DNA of 6,082 nucleotides from Fidelibacterota bacterium (lineage in GTDB: Bacteria > Fidelibacterota > UBA2242), in the NCBI GenBank assembly GCA_016936335.1, contig JAFGXZ010000258.1, positions 1-6,082 of the forward strand, read 5' to 3'. A model generated the notes under the pieces. The model was not told the origin of the DNA and did no database searches. It saw nothing but the letters and a program-made list of their open reading frames with translations. The translations under genes and the position numbers were made by a program. Every line of letters starts with the position of its first letter. Positions within the stretch are counted from its first letter, which is position 1. Of the stretch, positions 1-6,082 are shown one piece after another.

Positions 1-306
1 TAAACGATATGAAATGATAATATTTGAGACAATATTTAATGAATCGATATAATAGTTAAGCTCAATTGGTAATTCGTGGTAATTATCATCCCATTCCTCC
101 TCACCAACTTTTCTGGATAACAACAATCCTACAATTTCCTGATCTTCCGGACTTTCCCACGTAATTTCCAGTTGCGTATTTGAAAGAAAATTCACAGACT
201 GTATTTTTGGAATAAAAGATTCTGTTTTTATTATATCATTATCAGGACAAGAACTAAGTCTGAAAACTCCAAAATATATAAAGAATAGTAAATATTTATT
301 AAACAT
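1..306 (-). CDS. Lipoprotein with fibronectin type III-like domain, partial (N-terminal 102 residues)
   Basis: The reading frame opens with ATG at 306 and stays open to the left edge, so the C-terminus is missing. The first 20 residues look like a lipoprotein signal: Lys4, a hydrophobic stretch of Leu, Phe, Ile and Tyr, then a lipobox L17-S18-S19-C20. Arg16 just before the lipobox is slightly unusual. After Cys20 comes an acidic linker (PDND). Residues 33-102 fit a fibronectin type III fold: a PKIQSV strand, an LEITWE strand with Trp50, a central LLLSRK strand, W72, an YYIDS segment, and a closing SYR strand. It would be an acylated envelope protein; what it binds cannot be told. It follows the nucleotidase after 26 bases with no terminator and no Shine-Dalgarno. 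Base composition is much lower in G+C (about 29%) than its neighbours, and two of three Arg codons are AGA. Family and signal are inferred from pattern; the fold call is moderate. Confidence 0.75.
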   Translation of the reverse strand, partial: MFNKYLLFFIYFGVFRLSSCPDNDIIKTESFIPKIQSVNFLSNTQLEITWESPEDQEIVGLLLSRKVGEEEWDDNYHELPIELNYYIDSLNIVSNIIISYRL

Positions 307-332
307 AATGATCTGAACTATTTTATGTGACG
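307..332 (-). other. Longest intergenic gap in the window (26 bases)
   Basis: This gap lies between the nucleotidase stop codon and the lipoprotein ATG. It is AT-rich and shows no inverted repeat with a T run, no recognisable promoter and no purine-rich ribosome site ahead of the ATG. Read-through from the upstream genes is the simplest reading. A weak AT-rich promoter cannot be excluded, given that the lipoprotein gene has its own base composition. Confidence 0.5.
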
Positions 333-1970
333 CTATTTTCCAATTTCTTTCCAGCGTCCATCGGTTCCCGGTTTAATAGGTGAGTGACTTTTAATGTAAT
401 CAATTAACGATTGCCGCAGCAGAATGCCTGAATAATTTATCTGGTCCGGTGAAATTGTGGTCAACCGTTCGTAGCCAGAGTTACCTTCGGCGAGATAATC
501 AGAGACTGCCAGCATGTATTCCTTTTCTTTTTCAATGGGCCTGCCACCAATAAAAAACTTATTAATCCGTGATCCATCCGGTTTTGAGCGATCAATGACA
601 ATTTCAGCACCGGAGATCAGCATTCCCCGACTGTTGCCGGAAACCCGATCTTCGACAAGGGCATTTAGAAATTCACCAGTAACTCTTAATACGACGACCC
701 GATTACCAAAAGGCATAACCGAAAAGATTTGACGAGGCGTTATAGCCCCGGCGCTAAGATCGGACCGAACACCGCCATGGTTGGAAAAAGCAATATCTGC
801 ATCGCTTGCCTCACGCATAGCATCAGTCAGCAGATTTCCCATCGGAGATTCGCCACTGTTTGACCGGGATACAGGACCGGTTGCAATTCCGATGACTTCA
901 TCAAATCCGGCTTCGGCTTTTTGAACCCAATAATCAATTTGCCTGGCAATTACCGTATCGGGTAAAAAATCATCTTCAAACAGCGTAAAGATAGCGCCGT
1001 CGTCGGAAACATAATCATATCCGGCAAGAGTCCCGGTTTTACGGTGGATATAAAAATTCACATGCCCCAGGTTGCTGCCATTTGCATAATTCTGAAAAAT
1101 TAGCGTATGGTTTACAGGGTCTTCCCAGGGTTTGTAAAATCCACGATGCAAATGACCAGAAAACATAACGTCGATTCCCGGAACCAGATGTGCAATTGCC
1201 TGCGCACTGGAACCATAATTGTCACCAGTCTTTCCTGTTTCCAACTTTGCCAGCATTTCCTTATATCCCTCTTCGGGATTATATGCCAGCCAGGCGTGGG
1301 TCGATACGATAATCATATTGACACCCTGGGATTTCAGTTCCGGGATGTATTTTTTAATGGCTTTAACCTCAGGATGGAAATCCAAATCTTCGACATGTTC
1401 GGGAAAACTCATACTGGGTGTTGACGTCAGTGTCGCACCGATAATTCCGATTTTAACACCCTGGATTTCTTTAATGATATATGGTTTAACAAATTCAACC
1501 AGTTTGCCGGTAGACCGACGATATAAATTCGAGGCAAGAAATGGAAAATCTGCGATTTCCGAAAGCCGTTTTAAATTTTTCCAGCCGTTATCAAAATCAT
1601 GATTACCAACAGTTAATAAATCATAGCCGACTGTATTCATGTACTCGATAACTGCTTCGCCTTCTGATTTGGTACCCATTGGAGTTCCCTGGTAAAAATC
1701 GCCTTGATCAAGCAACAGGAAACCCCAGCCATTTTTTTCAGCCTCTGCTCTTTTTTGCAGAATATAGCGTCCGGCAATTGCCCCGCCACCCAATGTTGGT
1801 GGAAAATCAGGATTGATAAAACTGGCTTCCCTTCGATCGATTCCGCCGTGAATATCATTGGTAAATATGGTCACAACTTTCAGAAATTCATCCGCAGGAT
1901 AATCCAACGCAACAAGCGTAGGTGAAACCAGTAAAGAGATAAATAGTACTACGTAAATTGTTGGTTTCAT
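333..1970 (-). CDS. Exported bifunctional metallophosphatase/5'-nucleotidase (UshA/CD73-type)
   Basis: This 545-residue protein matches the usual length of secreted 5'-nucleotidases, which remove phosphate from nucleoside 5'-monophosphates or related esters outside the cytoplasm. Residues 1-21 form a signal peptide (Lys2, hydrophobic core, cleavage probably after Ala21). The N-terminal calcineurin-like metallophosphatase domain (about 31-310) has all expected metal and catalytic motifs: TNDIHGG (D39, H41), DQGD (D91), GNHDFDNG (N123, H124, D127), STHAW (H225) and SGHLH (H273, H275). The C-terminal 5'-nucleotidase domain (about 355-535) has MGNLLTDAM, SNHGGVRSDL (397-405) and MPFGN (419-423). 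The substrate-pocket motif near the end reads YLAEGNSGY (492-500), whereas the family normally has Asp where Ser498 stands. The ATG lies 3 bases after the preceding stop with no Shine-Dalgarno, implying coupled translation. The catalytic machinery looks intact. Substrate is uncertain: nucleotides are most likely, other phosphate esters possible. The motifs alone do not exclude a SoxB-like relative, but no sox neighbours are present. Confidence 0.93.
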   Translation of the reverse strand: MKPTIYVVLFISLLVSPTLVALDYPADEFLKVVTIFTNDIHGGIDRREASFINPDFPPTLGGGAIAGRYILQKRAEAEKNGWGFLLLDQGDFYQGTPMGTKSEGEAVIEYMNTVGYDLLTVGNHDFDNGWKNLKRLSEIADFPFLASNLYRRSTGKLVEFVKPYIIKEIQGVKIGIIGATLTSTPSMSFPEHVEDLDFHPEVKAIKKYIPELKSQGVNMIIVSTHAWLAYNPEEGYKEMLAKLETGKTGDNYGSSAQAIAHLVPGIDVMFSGHLHRGFYKPWEDPVNHTLIFQNYANGSNLGHVNFYIHRKTGTLAGYDYVSDDGAIFTLFEDDFLPDTVIARQIDYWVQKAEAGFDEVIGIATGPVSRSNSGESPMGNLLTDAMREASDADIAFSNHGGVRSDLSAGAITPRQIFSVMPFGNRVVVLRVTGEFLNALVEDRVSGNSRGMLISGAEIVIDRSKPDGSRINKFFIGGRPIEKEKEYMLAVSDYLAEGNSGYERLTTISPDQINYSGILLRQSLIDYIKSHSPIKPGTDGRWKEIGK

Positions 1971-1973
1971 AAA
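1971..1973 (-). other. Three-base junction between barrel gene and nucleotidase gene
   Basis: The TAA stop of the upstream barrel gene (1976-1974) is followed by three T bases and then the ATG of the nucleotidase at 1970. The preceding bases (reading TGATTTTTAATTT) contain no Shine-Dalgarno-like purine run. Terminating ribosomes from the upstream gene probably supply initiation here. Confidence 0.55.
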
Positions 1974-3299
1974 TTAAAAATCATATTTCAGGGTTAACAT
2001 GCCAACCAGATAAGCTTCGCGAACAGTATCGTATGCGACCCGTTCTTCATTAGTCAGCGGAATGAACAGATCACTATATTGATATTCGGTATTGGAGAAG
2101 GAACCGGAAATCTCAAGTGTCAGATTATCCAATTGGTAACCGGTTCCGGCGCTGAACCAGTTGCGATCCATTCCTGCATCGATGGGATTGGGATCATGGA
2201 AAAAACCAACTCTGAACGGTATCCCGGAAAAGAAGATATGTTCGACACCGACACTCATTTTCCAGATATTACGAAATTTGAATGTCTCATTTGTCTTCAC
2301 ATCAGTTGCAGATATAAACCGGAAATCCAAAGCTTCCCAGTTCTGATTCACAAATTCAAAAAATATCTGGGTTGGTATGATGTTTTGCGCTTTTAAAGCC
2401 AGCCCCAGTCGTAATTCGCCCGGATAATCACGCGACATACTGGAAATTAATCCAGCACTATTGATCATGAATTGTGGCAATGCCTCAATTTCATCGAAAT
2501 AAGGAAAAATCAGACCCTTTTTTTGCTCGGATTCGGAAGCAAATCTATAAGCGGCTGATAATGTCACATAGTTACCGAACTCAGCAACAACGCCGAAATT
2601 AGGTACAATCCGTGATGTTATTTCCGGTTCGGCAGTATAGGATACCGTCGTATCTGATGCCAGGATATCACTATCCATCAAGACTTCAATCTCGTACTTT
2701 TCTGTATAAGTTCCCGGAACAATTGCGGTGATTCCAGCACCCAGCCAAATACCGTTGAACAGTTTAAATGAAGCACCTGCTGATATATTTGCATCGGAAC
2801 CGGTATTTTGAATCCGGTGATAACCAACCAGCGGGTCGCGGTTGTACTGTCCGAACACCGATCCGCGCACCTCCTCTTCATAAATAAAATCATGATGATA
2901 TTTTTGCTGGTACATCAACGCCAGGTTTAGTCGGGAAAATAGTTGATAATTGACGCTGAACTGAAATTCCGGGAACCAGTTGTTATTGACGACATAACTG
3001 TTATCCGCCAGAAAATCGCCGAAACTGTCCTGCACCGGGAATGAGCGTTTTTCCTTGACCGAATACCCATTGATTCCGGCAAAAACCGAAACTTTACGGG
3101 AATTGATTCCGGCAAGTGCAGGATTTGTTGACAACGCTGTAGCGCTTCCGGCACTGCCCCAAGCGGAAAAACCAAGTGCCAGTTGCCGGGATTCGCCTGA
3201 AACAGGTAAATCGCCAACCATCGGGCTAAAATAACTTTGTCCGAAGACCAGTGAACCAATCATTAAAATTATCGCTGAAATAAAAAATCTCTGTTTCAT
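1974..3299 (-). CDS. FadL/OmpP1-like outer-membrane beta-barrel protein
   Basis: This 441-residue protein has a clean signal peptide (Lys2, Arg4, hydrophobic core, cleavage likely at VFG|Q, residues 18-21). The mature N-terminus carries SRQLALGFSAWGSAGSATAL followed by TNPAL (58-62). This resembles the Ala/Gly-rich segment ending in an Asn-Pro-Ala motif that marks the N-terminal hatch of FadL, OmpP1, PorV and PorQ relatives. The rest alternates aromatic and polar residues as in transmembrane beta strands. Near the end is RVGFFHDPNP...W...GTGY (363-388), another hallmark of this superfamily. The last residues LTLKYDF end in Phe, as the barrel-assembly signal requires. The ATG at 3299 directly abuts the upstream TAA. 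FadL relatives carry hydrophobic compounds across the outer membrane, while PorV/PorQ serve type IX secretion. Which role applies here is not decided by the sequence. Location in the outer membrane is well supported. Confidence 0.85.
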   Translation of the reverse strand: MKQRFFISAIILMIGSLVFGQSYFSPMVGDLPVSGESRQLALGFSAWGSAGSATALSTNPALAGINSRKVSVFAGINGYSVKEKRSFPVQDSFGDFLADNSYVVNNNWFPEFQFSVNYQLFSRLNLALMYQQKYHHDFIYEEEVRGSVFGQYNRDPLVGYHRIQNTGSDANISAGASFKLFNGIWLGAGITAIVPGTYTEKYEIEVLMDSDILASDTTVSYTAEPEITSRIVPNFGVVAEFGNYVTLSAAYRFASESEQKKGLIFPYFDEIEALPQFMINSAGLISSMSRDYPGELRLGLALKAQNIIPTQIFFEFVNQNWEALDFRFISATDVKTNETFKFRNIWKMSVGVEHIFFSGIPFRVGFFHDPNPIDAGMDRNWFSAGTGYQLDNLTLEISGSFSNTEYQYSDLFIPLTNEERVAYDTVREAYLVGMLTLKYDF

Positions 3300-3311
3300 T
3301 TAAAACCTATA
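3297..3311 (-). promoter_or_regulatory. Abutting stop/start (TAAATG) with weak ribosome site inside the upstream gene
   Basis: The upstream stop TAA (3302-3300) and the downstream ATG (3299-3297) touch with no base between them. The Arg codon AGG at 3308-3306, third-last codon before the stop counted inclusively, lies six bases before the ATG. It is the only Shine-Dalgarno-like triplet near any start in this window. The arrangement suggests translational coupling of the two barrel genes, which would hold their yields in proportion. Confidence 0.45.
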
Positions 3312-5774
3312 ATCGAATTGAAGTCTGAAATCAGACGTGAATTTTTCATAGTTAATCTCATCTTGAGCGGAATAAACCGGACTCTCCGGAGTGCCAACAT
3401 TATATCCTGCACCGACGATATTGGTCATTGGAGTGTGCAGATCAAAGCTATATTTGAAACGGATTGAAAAATCCTGAGACAGACGCGAGAATACTGAAAT
3501 CCAGCCATGCAGCGCCCGGGTATCGGAATTAAAAATCCGGAAATCCGTATCTTCAAAGTTCCATAAAAAACCTTTATACGTCATCAGAGAGCCCATTAGT
3601 TTCAGACGTTCGTTGACATTATGTGTCACAGTCATACCCAAAGCATCGCTGGAAGCACCGGCATTGCCAACGAAGGATGTTCCGCCGGTCTCAGCGTTCG
3701 TCACTAACCGCGAACGTGGAGTGAATTCTGTAAAGCCTACCGAATACAGTATCCGAATCTGATTGAATTTGGACATTCGAACAATCGCTTCCATCCGGGT
3801 TTCATTGGCTTGGTAAAAAACCGGTGAAAGTACATTGGTTTTATCCCGGTGCTGCCATTTCTGACGGATACGGAAACGGTATTTGAAAACCGGACGGTAT
3901 TCCAGGTTCAGCACCAGTCGGTTATACTGAGCGTTATCGGCAACCCGTCTCCAGATGTCATGCTCAGCAGTCACAACCAATGATCGATGCAATTGATACC
4001 GTGTCGAATAATACAATCCCCGTTCAGCCTGAGGCTGAGCGGTTGCGGAATAAAGATATCCCAGCACCGGATCACGCAGATAGAAAACATCTTCGTAAAT
4101 TGTGCCCTTGAACCGTTGATAATTACTGAAGGAACGCTGATAGGGATTGTCAAAATTCAGATCGTAATCCCGGTAAACCACCAGAAAATTCAGATTGTCA
4201 AACTGCATGAATCCTGACAGTACAAGTGCCGATGGATTTGACGAGATATTCAATAAATCGGAATCTTTTACCAGCGTCGCGTACTCGCCCTGGATCGTCA
4301 TGTTCTTTACTACTGTCATGAACTCAAGACCGGCGACAGTTCGTTTGGCTCTGGCTTTGGACCAGAGATTTGAAGTTTCATCGGATTCAAAACTTGACGC
4401 AATTTCAGAATCAGCGGAATTGCCAATCTGGGTCAGATACTTACTCACTCCAGTGGGATCCAGCAAGGTTTCTTCCACTTGTAAATCCAGCGGCCGGTCG
4501 TACAAGCTTTGATACATTGTAAGTCCGATATAAGTTCCAGGCACAAAAGAGTATTTGACATTCCCGCCAAGCAATAATTCTTTCACAGAATTTGTAATTG
4601 ACATTGAAATGCTGTCATACAGACCGTGATCGAGACGGGGATACATCGTAATTAACGTTGAAAAGGAACTGTCACTGTTAACGATGGCATCCCGTGAATT
4701 ATAGGATATGAAACCGGTCCCGATAAGATTACCGAACTGTGCTTCCGCTGCTACACCCCTCAGGCTGTATTGTGTCGTACGGGAAGCATTACCGCTGATG
4801 CCATTCAGGCGCTTCCGCCATGCATATCCCGTTTTACGGGGCATGAAAAAATCGGTGGCTTCAAATGTCACGCCCTGCCCAAAGGAGGCAATATAGTCAC
4901 CGACAATAACTTTGTTCAGTTTAAGTATGCCGTCACTTAGTTGGTTGGCTTCGAAAAATGCCTTGAATTGCGGGATTTTCGAATTATCAAAATAAATATT
5001 CGGTTCGCCCATATTTCTCAGATAGGAAGTTTCAAGCCGGTACTTGGTTCCCCAGTGCAGGCGCATTTTATAATAGACATCCAGTGGATGATCGAGCCGG
5101 ATAAAGTCGGAATATGAATTAGCATCGTCACTGGGTGTCTGGCTGAGAGTAATATTTTTAATCACTGTTGAAAAACTGCCGCCGAAGGAACGCGCAACTT
5201 CATCATCAGAATACTGAATAAAATCTTCGAGGTTCGAAAATCCGTAATAAGACAAATCCTCGGTGCTGCGCAAATCCGTACGGTTTTTTATTTCCCCCTG
5301 ATGTTGCCGTTTGACGACTGCCACTGCATCAATGGGAGATAATCCGGCAAGGTTCAGCATTTCAAAATAACCAATGCTGTTGACATTCACCGGATTGGAA
5401 AGCATATCAATCCAGTTGTTGACAAAGTTCTCGCTGGCGCCATCGTCGGATATCCATTGTTCAACTTTATAATAATTGTCTTCGACGCGCTTTTGCGATT
5501 GGGCCAGAAAAACCGGCGACAATAGGGTCAATTCTTTCAGATTCAGGAATGTATCATAGTCGATGCTTTTAATCTTACGAAGATCGTAGATGCTTTCGAA
5601 AGGGCCGATATAATCACGCCATTCCAAAATATCATGCCGCTGTTGTTCAGTGATTGGCAATAAAGCAATTTCCGATTCAGACGCCGTATTCAGATCGATT
5701 TTTTCGGTTTGCGCTGCTAAAATTGTTCCCAGAAGCGTCAAAACCGCTAAAACTAGGATTTTTATTTTTATCAT
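3300..5774 (-). CDS. Outer-membrane beta-barrel protein with two N-terminal helix-hairpin-helix units
   Basis: I chose the ATG at 5774 (824 residues). It gives an immediate signal peptide: MIKIK, a Leu/Val core, cleavage after Ala21 in LAA|Q. ATG at 5786 (828 residues) is also possible. The frame stays open to 5855, but that extension overlaps the upstream gene and would bury the signal. After cleavage comes a ComEA-like HhH unit (26-85: IDLNTAS, then a helix, then YIGPF and DL), and a second related unit (128-188: PVNVNS...LAGLSP...TDL). From about 200 on, aromatic/polar alternation points to a large barrel. GDYIASFGQG (292-301) and an RGVAAEAQFG stretch (from 339) recall a barrel family with N-terminal HhH known from Bacteroidota and relatives. 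The end, FRLQFDYRF, is a Phe-terminated assembly signal. Most likely an outer-membrane protein with a periplasmic HhH head. The function of this family is, to my knowledge, not established. DNA binding is uncertain, because the hairpins lack the full Gly-Ile-Gly. Confidence 0.85.
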   Translation of the reverse strand: MIKIKILVLAVLTLLGTILAAQTEKIDLNTASESEIALLPITEQQRHDILEWRDYIGPFESIYDLRKIKSIDYDTFLNLKELTLLSPVFLAQSQKRVEDNYYKVEQWISDDGASENFVNNWIDMLSNPVNVNSIGYFEMLNLAGLSPIDAVAVVKRQHQGEIKNRTDLRSTEDLSYYGFSNLEDFIQYSDDEVARSFGGSFSTVIKNITLSQTPSDDANSYSDFIRLDHPLDVYYKMRLHWGTKYRLETSYLRNMGEPNIYFDNSKIPQFKAFFEANQLSDGILKLNKVIVGDYIASFGQGVTFEATDFFMPRKTGYAWRKRLNGISGNASRTTQYSLRGVAAEAQFGNLIGTGFISYNSRDAIVNSDSSFSTLITMYPRLDHGLYDSISMSITNSVKELLLGGNVKYSFVPGTYIGLTMYQSLYDRPLDLQVEETLLDPTGVSKYLTQIGNSADSEIASSFESDETSNLWSKARAKRTVAGLEFMTVVKNMTIQGEYATLVKDSDLLNISSNPSALVLSGFMQFDNLNFLVVYRDYDLNFDNPYQRSFSNYQRFKGTIYEDVFYLRDPVLGYLYSATAQPQAERGLYYSTRYQLHRSLVVTAEHDIWRRVADNAQYNRLVLNLEYRPVFKYRFRIRQKWQHRDKTNVLSPVFYQANETRMEAIVRMSKFNQIRILYSVGFTEFTPRSRLVTNAETGGTSFVGNAGASSDALGMTVTHNVNERLKLMGSLMTYKGFLWNFEDTDFRIFNSDTRALHGWISVFSRLSQDFSIRFKYSFDLHTPMTNIVGAGYNVGTPESPVYSAQDEINYEKFTSDFRLQFDYRF

Positions 5775-5786
5775 AGAATTAATCAT
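5775..5786 (-). other. Overlapping stop and alternative starts of the HhH-barrel gene
   Basis: The upstream gene ends with TAA at 5781-5779. Two ATG codons in the next gene's frame are close by: one at 5786-5784 overlaps the stop by eight bases, and one at 5774-5772 begins four bases after it. Neither has a Shine-Dalgarno; the upstream bases are a run of A from Lys codons. The second gives the more typical signal peptide, the first adds only four residues (MINS). Either choice implies coupling to the upstream gene. Confidence 0.5.
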
Positions 5787-6082
5787 GTTTTTTAAATGAA
5801 TAACCAATGCTGAATTGATGGGTTTCTGGAAGTACCGGGTGACTGATAAATGCATAATCCATCAGAACGCCCCATTTCTCGATTCCGAAACCGAGACCGA
5901 TTCGATTGGGATCGGTATTAACGCCGGTTCTCAGAACCATCCAGTCAAGTACCCGGTATTCCAAACCGGCGCGGTACTGGGTTTTCTGAGTTCCAATCGC
6001 CTGAAAGATCATAAAATTGGTCGTCAATCCATAATACGGTTCATAACCAAATCCAATCGCCAGACTGCGCGGCAGACGAGAA
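5779..6082 (-). CDS. PorV/PorQ/UPF0164-like outer-membrane protein, partial (C-terminal 100 residues)
   Basis: The frame is open from the right window edge to TAA at 5779, so the N-terminus lies outside. A TTG at 6027 is not needed as a start, because the open frame and barrel-like sequence (LAIGFGYEPYYGL) continue upstream of it. The visible part is a series of short amphipathic beta strands. It includes RAGLEYRVLDWMVLRTGV, a TDPNRIGLGFG turn-strand, then a LMDYAFISHP turn and ETHQFSIGYSFKKHD at the end. The pattern of a Gly-Glu strand, an Arg-x-Gly strand, an Asp-Tyr-Ala strand, a His-Pro turn and a Thr-His strand is typical of the C-terminus of PorV, PorQ and UPF0164-type barrels. These relatives sit in the outer membrane; PorV shuttles type IX substrates, but many relatives have no known role. 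No type IX C-terminal signal is seen in the other genes. It ends four bases before the next gene and is presumably co-transcribed with it. Confidence 0.75.
   Translation of the reverse strand, partial: SRLPRSLAIGFGYEPYYGLTTNFMIFQAIGTQKTQYRAGLEYRVLDWMVLRTGVNTDPNRIGLGFGIEKWGVLMDYAFISHPVLPETHQFSIGYSFKKHD

Larger units (their letters stand above)
1..6082 (-). other. Putative five-gene envelope operon, incomplete at both ends
   Basis: All five genes share one strand, with gaps of 4, 0, 3 and 26 bases, and no terminator or promoter is visible between them. Each complete or N-terminally visible product has a signal peptide or lipobox, and the C-terminal fragment is barrel-like. The common destination of the products supports joint function in the outer membrane and periplasm. 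The first promoter must lie beyond the right edge, and the last gene continues past the left edge. Co-transcription is inferred from layout only. Confidence 0.7.

Noticed and set aside
307..332. A transcription terminator between the nucleotidase and lipoprotein genes
   Set aside because: The 26 bases have no stem of useful length and no T run after a stem on the transcribed strand.
2101..3160. Frequent TTCCGG/CCGGAA words that might be a protein-binding or uptake-signal repeat
   Set aside because: They fall in coding sequence at irregular spacing and in varied codon contexts such as Pro-Gly, Ser-Gly and Ala-Gly. No fixed longer consensus emerges by eye, so codon bias is the simpler cause.
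514..4896. Several open frames of 60-127 codons on the plus strand, and on the minus strand out of frame, inside the large genes
   Set aside because: They lie wholly within well-supported genes, have no recognisable domains, and show low-complexity or Cys/Trp-rich content typical of shadow translations.
5211..5699. A classical ComEA competence protein
   Set aside because: ComEA is short and carries one or two HhH units with Gly-Ile-Gly hairpins. Here the units head a protein of about 824 residues with a barrel, and the hairpin glycines are largely missing.
5775..5855. Upstream extension of the HhH-barrel frame by 27 codons to an ATG at 5855
   Set aside because: It overlaps the upstream barrel gene by 77 bases in another frame and would place 27 residues ahead of an otherwise perfect signal peptide. 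The ATG at 5774 (or 5786) is far more likely.
5779..6027. A separate 82-residue gene starting at TTG 6027
   Set aside because: The same frame continues open and barrel-like to the window edge, so this is the C-terminus of a longer gene, not a small gene.
5779..6082. A type IX secretion locus, suggested by the PorV-like C-terminus
   Set aside because: No other Por/Gld/Spr gene and no type IX C-terminal sorting domain is visible in the window. PorV-like barrels are common outside that system.

Overview
The window is almost wholly coding. Five genes lie head to tail on the minus strand, so they read from the right edge to the left. Only about 33 bases fall between genes: 4, 0, 3 and 26 bases at the four junctions. 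This looks like part of one operon cut at both ends. I see no RNA gene, mobile element, CRISPR array, terminator or internal promoter.

In transcription order the layout is: (1) the last 100 codons of a PorV/PorQ/UPF0164-like outer-membrane barrel (6082-5779); (2) a large outer-membrane protein of about 824 residues, with two periplasmic helix-hairpin-helix (HhH) units ahead of a long beta-barrel region (5774-3300); (3) a 441-residue FadL/OmpP1-like barrel (3299-1974); (4) a 545-residue exported UshA-type metallophosphatase/5'-nucleotidase (1970-333); (5) the first 102 codons of an AT-rich lipoprotein with a fibronectin type III-like domain (306-1), running off the left edge.

The organism is a Gram-negative didymal-membrane bacterium, most likely of the FCB group (Bacteroidota, Ignavibacteria, Calditrichota, Marinimicrobia, KSB1 and relatives). 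The reasons are the PorV-like barrel, the HhH-plus-barrel family with its GDY...FGQG motif, the near absence of Shine-Dalgarno sequences, and the run of genes for exported proteins. I cannot name the phylum from this sequence alone.

Every product appears to be sent to the envelope: three outer-membrane barrels, one periplasmic or surface phosphohydrolase and one lipoprotein. The simplest reading is an envelope operon for handling or importing an extracellular phosphorylated or hydrophobic substrate. A more speculative reading is scavenging of nucleic acid or nucleotides, since an HhH barrel sits beside a nucleotidase. The HhH hairpins lack the usual Gly-Ile-Gly, and the nucleotidase has Ser in place of a substrate-contacting Asp. 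Both changes weaken that idea, or hint at a different substrate.
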